From assembly GCF_000524195.1 (NCBI RefSeq), contig NW_020170393.1:369846-433845 (forward strand): a stretch of DNA of 64,000 nucleotides. The letters run 5' to 3'. The notes below the pieces were generated by a model. The model ran no database searches and was not told the DNA's origin. It saw only the letters and a list, made by a program, of their open reading frames with translations. The translations under genes were made by a program, and so were the position numbers. Source of the DNA: Echinococcus granulosus (lineage: Eukaryota > Platyhelminthes > Cestoda > Cyclophyllidea > Taeniidae). Shown here piece by piece: positions 53,001 to 59,000 of the stretch. How positions within the stretch are numbered: position 1 is the stretch's first letter; each line of letters starts with the position of its first letter.

Positions 53001-56000
53001 TTTCCCACTTGCGTCTCAGTGAGAAACCTGCGAAGTCGTGGTAGATAATTGAGAAAAATCTCACTCGCGGCTTCATTCTGTCCATGAATGTTGTGCCGAA
53101 CTGTGTTTGGATAATGCTCGGCGATGCTCACTTGTCGAGCATCTTTTTCCCTAGGTAAAATTTGAATGGTAAGTGTGTCAGTTGCCGCCATCTAAGTAAT
53201 AACTTAGTGATGAAAGAATGGCTTAATTCATCACTTTAGACCCATCAGTACGTTTACTGCTGAAAATGACCTAAAATGCATTTTATAGCCGCACTGCTCA
53301 ACACTTCCCAAACGTCAGATCAGCTGATCATGCCAGGATCCACAACTGAAACGCACATCTTAAACATCCCCCTAGTTTGTTCTCCAGAGCTTGAAGGCGG
53401 ATTTGGGTTTACTGACTCGTGCATTTTGTCTCCGTATATGCAGCGTTCAAACAAACAATGCTTGGTCTCAGTTCTCAGTGGTATTCATGGATTGCTTGAG
53501 AAATTTCCTCGTAATGCCACACTTTCCTTGTTGTCACAGAAATGTTTTTTTTTTTCGAGATCTCACATTTCAATTTGTCATTCAGCATAAATTCTATGAA
53601 GGCACATAAAGATAAAATCTTCACAACAAAAGTGCATTCTAATAAAAATGGTTCTCATTGAAGGTTTTGAGAGCTCACGCTGGGATCGGGCACAGCCATG
53701 TATCAAGCGCCCTCGAAATAGCCTCTCCTTCCGCCCCCCTTCTCTCCGCTCTGCTCAACACACTTCACTTCTCATTTTGTAGTTGGAGATGTTGAAGGAA
53801 ATGCGAGACCAACTGGACCGCAGTCTGGCTCTTCGAAACCAACGCGTCGCCCCTTTGCATCCAACCGCTCCGCTGTTATCTACCACGTGAGCTTTTCACC
53901 TCAACTTTTTAAACGTACCTTCCTCTCGGTGGCGCAAGGACGGCAGCGATGTAAATGAGGTCTTTTGAACACTGAGTTGTATGATATATCCACTGTGCAT
54001 TTCCACCTCGAATTTCCAACTTTTATCTAAGAAATCAGGTCAAATCTATCCGAATTTGCACGGTTGTTGCTGAGATCACCACATCTCAGGTGTTCTATTG
54101 TCCTGTTATTGTCTTTCTTAGCCAGAATATCTGTCTTCATATCAACATCCATTTTACCGTTCCAAAGTCAACCAATCTGTATTTGGTTGAAATTGGCGTA
54201 GCCAGTAATTATGGGGTGATAAAGATCCTTTGTCACCCATATGCGACGCCCGACTCAAAGGAGGCAATCTAGGTAGTGATTGTGTCAAGTGTTTCCTTCT
54301 AACGTGGTTTGTGGTTTGCCTTTTGCCCATTTCTCTGTTACCGATCTCTAGGCAAGTGTGGCTCCAGTTCTGTATTTTTAGCCAAATGGACCACTATGAA
54401 ACTAAATCAACCACAACTGAAGGCCATTTTCGCCCACTTTTGTGTCGACTCCACATCGAGGTCATCGAATAACTGTCAGTAGAGTGTCACAAATCACGCA
54501 AAAGCACTTCATGAACATTGTGGCTGCAGTCTTCTGCCTTCTCTTTAAGTTGTCTTCTTGATAGCGGTATCCACCAGAAAGTCATACTCATAACCCATTG
54601 CTTTCCTTCCATAATTATTTATTATTCTCGCATTGTTAGTGCTCCAAATTTTAGGAGCTAAGCTGTTAGCCGGAGTCATTTTTACTAACCTTCATCTTTA
54701 TGTAATTTTTAAAGCATAACACTTTATGAGTAGAATCCGTTGCTTAAGCTTGACCTCCTTACACTCTAAATAGAGGTAGTGGCACTTGTTCCTCCCCGCC
54801 ATAGTGGAGTGTGACCCCACCTATAATGTCTAATGTTCCTTTCAAACTTTGAACAATAGGAAAACTGTTTTTCTTGACTTTTTGTAAAAATACTGAATGG
54901 TCTTTTTCCCCACTTATGTTAGAACCTTGAAAGTGAAGAAAATTTCTGGCCTATCGGGTTTGGACGACAACTGATCAGCTGATGCAGGGCATTGTTTGAA
55001 CTCCCTCATAAATGTTTGACAGATGGGATATAATTTTACAGTTATCTACTGGCTGCCACAGGCAAACTACCCACCACTTTCTGCAGAACGCTTTTTTTGC
55101 TAAGGTCTACCAAGAATTAGGCTGCTTCCTTAAGTGGTAACCCCTCTGTGTGTAGCAAGGCACTCCCACTTCGACTTTTGAGGCTGCCCCAATTGACACG
55201 CAAAAAGTTTTCTTTCTCCTTTTAATTTAATTCTAATGAATATGGGGAAAAATAGGCCTTTTTCACTTCGCCTCTCTGCAGCCATGATTTAAAATCAAAT
55301 GATCAAGAATGCGTTTATGCTTCCCGAAAAAAAACGTCTTTTAATACAGCACGATGACCGTAAAGCTGATTTTTTTTCTTAAAGCCCGGTGTACACATTC
55401 CACCCGGTTGAAACCCAACACCTGTCATATGTGCTCGTAGATTTTTACCTTTTCATATCACTGGGAGGCCAAAAAAATCAACTTTGAGATAAATTCTACC
55501 GAGGCACATCCTGTTTGGTTGGAAGGGTCTATTATCGAAGTGATGGAGCATAAACCGTTACCAGATGCCGACCATTACATATGCTTCACCACACATCTTC
55601 TGATCTCCAACTGATCAATTTAAAGGTTTCTATAAAAAAAGCTCTCGTGGAAGTGGTGTTTATTCGACTTTCGCGCATCGAATAGGGAGGAAACGTCGGT
55701 TTTGAATTGCAACTGATCTTGTGGCAAAATTTGACGAGCCCCTGTCAAATTCTCCATCTATTTCTCGTATCTGTGGTTCGCAATTTACCCTCAAAACATG
55801 CGTTTAATCAAGTATGAAGGAAATATTCCAAATTCTGCAGCCACAGCACTCCCTTCACAGTGATTTACCTCCTGACAATATCGGGGACTGTGTTTATAGA
55901 ACGTCAATTAGTCCAGAGTTCAACGAGTGGCTGGCAGCTCTCCGATTCGCAGTTATATTCTAATATTTCAAGTTCATCCAAACGATAGAACCTCAAAGCG

Positions 56001-59000
56001 TCTGACATTTTTATCTGTCAATTAACCTCCCATTTCCTCTCTGCAAATGGATATACCTGCTGCATTGCATTAAATGGGGTAGTGAAATCGTCCACAGTTT
56101 TTTTTAACCGAATCTTGCACCTTCAAATTCGAAGCATTTTTTTCCAAAATAAAGCTGCATGAAAATGATTGCATTCCTTTGATTGATGCAAACGTAGCCG
56201 TAGGTATAATTTTCCTTGATGTTTTCTACTTATGGAAGATGACCGGATCAGCGGTGTGATCCAACTCGGTACAAATTTTTAGCAAATTTAACGTTAAGTC
56301 CTACCAGACAAACGAGATTTTGATAATTTTGTATTTTTAGCTATTTCATTAGTGACCTAAACACTCTCCACCCGTGAACCCCCTTTCCCTTGGCGACATT
56401 CATTGGAACATTGGTAGTTCAGGTATGCAAGTTGATCATAATTGCAACTTAGCTTGATAGTAGAAAATATACCTACTTATCATCATTATCGGTGTGGGTA
56501 AGTACAGTTGCTCTTAGCTTTTTTCCCCTAATCGGGACCAGCGGCGCCAGCGTCCATTAGTTTGGGTTTTCTGCTGCATTTCGGATCCCTTGCGTGCAGT
56601 AAAGGGAACGGGCTAGCCCTGCCGCCCATAATCCGCTTCCATCCATCCAATTGCTCATTTTTGTTATTTCCTTCAGCACGGAGTGGAAAGCGTCGTATGG
56701 TGGAAGTAGGCTACGGGATGCCGGTGAACCTGGACCCCTCAACCCTCCACGCGCGGAGCACTCATCCCTAGACAAGGCAGCGTGGAAGGAGGAGGTGGGC
56801 ACTTTAAAGTAGTACTTTTGTGACTTGGCCACAGTAACTTCATAAATTACGGACTAAACACTTAAACTTTAGTAAATGATATGAATTGGGTAATAACTGG
56901 TGCCCTCGTGAAAATTAGCGTATTTGCGGTCAGTAGAGGTCAATTACAGCGTCATAATGATGGATATCGAAGGAAGATTGGAGAATTACCTATTGCAGTG
57001 TGTTAGTCTAAGAAGGCTGTGTTGGTAATATGCAGAGTCTTCTCTGGACTTTGTGTGTACCTGCTCGTACGAACGCGTATATCTCCTGACCCACATTTCT
57101 TGCGTTGTCGTGTGTGTGTGTGTTTCGACGGATTGTGCACGGAAATTGGGTGATTGCTGAATCATGCTTACTCCAGAACACCGCAGCTAGCTGCGTCCAC
57201 CACCACACAGAACTAATTCAATCACTTGCATCGCCTACCGGCCGCGCGGGGAGTTAGTAGGTCGTTCTTACTTGACTACTCACCTCGCTGCAGCATCCAG
57301 GTTTCTTCTAGGTGCACATAGCGAACTTGAAAATGTACAAGATTTAAATTAACCATTTTAGTTTACTCTGTTTAACCCTGGACCCTATATTTACCTGCCT
57401 ATCAAACGCTCTTATTTACTATCAACTATTCCTTTCTTCTAATCACTTGTATGAACTTGATCATAGCGTAGTTTTGCATCTATCAGAAGTAAGCCCCCAA
57501 AATTATGATTTATGTTTACCATTAGCTACATATTTTAATAAATGATGCAGAAACTCGTTATGAGACCATCGTACCTCCAATATCTGCGTTGAGCTGGTCG
57601 AACTATGAACGAGAAATGAGATTGTCTTTGACAGACCGGATATCCTAGAATTTGATTTGCATTTAAAATTACATTCTGTATGAACTGTAAGATAGAAAGC
57701 CAATGTCCATTCCCCCTTCAATCACACATCGCAATCTTTATATTGACATGACTGTAAGATCGCGATTGTGATTCCTACTTAAATGATAAAAGGAGCTCCA
57801 ATTTTCTTGTCAAGCAGAGCTCGGCTCTCCGCACCACGTCAGACCGCAAGTATTCCACGGGCGTTGCACGTTCGGCCTCCACGTACTCGCCTCTGACCTA
57901 CAAGTCTTCCTCCTCTGTTGACGACCCACATCGCAGCACATTCAAATTCCGCACTCCCGCCGCCACCTTCAGCACCGGTCCAAGCATCACGCGTTCAAAC
58001 ACCTCTGAGTACGGGCCTCTGCTTATTTTGTGAAATTTCTTGGACAACATCAACTTTTCATCCGTTATATTGTTTTCTTCAAAGCTTAGCTCCTTAAGCA
58101 GACTTTACCTATTTTTGGTGCTTTCATACTTGCGCGGTATTTTCGGTCCGAGGCGATATGGTGTCGTTGAATCGCTTGGTAAAAATTAGAGCTGCTAGGA
58201 AGGAGCACGTGGTATTTTTACCTATGTAAGACATTTTTAAAGAGCTGACTTATTTTGCTTTTGCCACGAAAAAAACATCTTGTCACAGAAATTCTTAGGT
58301 GCTAGCCAACACATTTGCTGCGAGGAATCCCCGGGGAAAGTCTACAACCGCAGCCTAGACGTTTAAATCAGTTTGGGTGGTCCCAAGTGCCAGTAACTTT
58401 CTTAAATATTATGCAAAAACTGAAAGTTTGGTTATTCTCAGCTATCACGAGGTGGTAAAGAACAACATATACGTGATGGTGTTAGCAAACGCGTTAGAAT
58501 CTGCTAAACAAGCGTTGATTCGCGTACACTGATCAACTTATAGCACACTGAAACTTCCCTGAGGACAAAACGTGCCATAACACTGGGGCGAAATATATAT
58601 TGTTGACGCACAGAGGGACCTGGAGGTCACTGGCATGGCCCAGAGGTCAGGCTGCCTGGTGAGCGTACAATGATGGAGCTCCAAGCGGCCTGTTGCCAAG
58701 ACCAGGAGTTAAACGAACAGTTAAAGTAGTGCAAACTTGGAATATTCATGTTCTACTCAGATTAATTGTAATGTTTTCGGCAAACTTACCGTTTTTGAAA
58801 ATCACGAAATTCGTACCTGCACCTAAGTTATCGGTTCTCGCTCGCAAAATGTCCCGTTACTCCCCGTCAAAAAGAGGAGAGAGAATTAGCTTCTTCCTAT
58901 CGGTTATGTAGACTTGGTCAGATAAATGGGCCATGAATGTAACCAAGAAATCGCCCAGCAACTAGTCGTACAGACTCGGTCAAGTTTTTACTCGAGCTGC

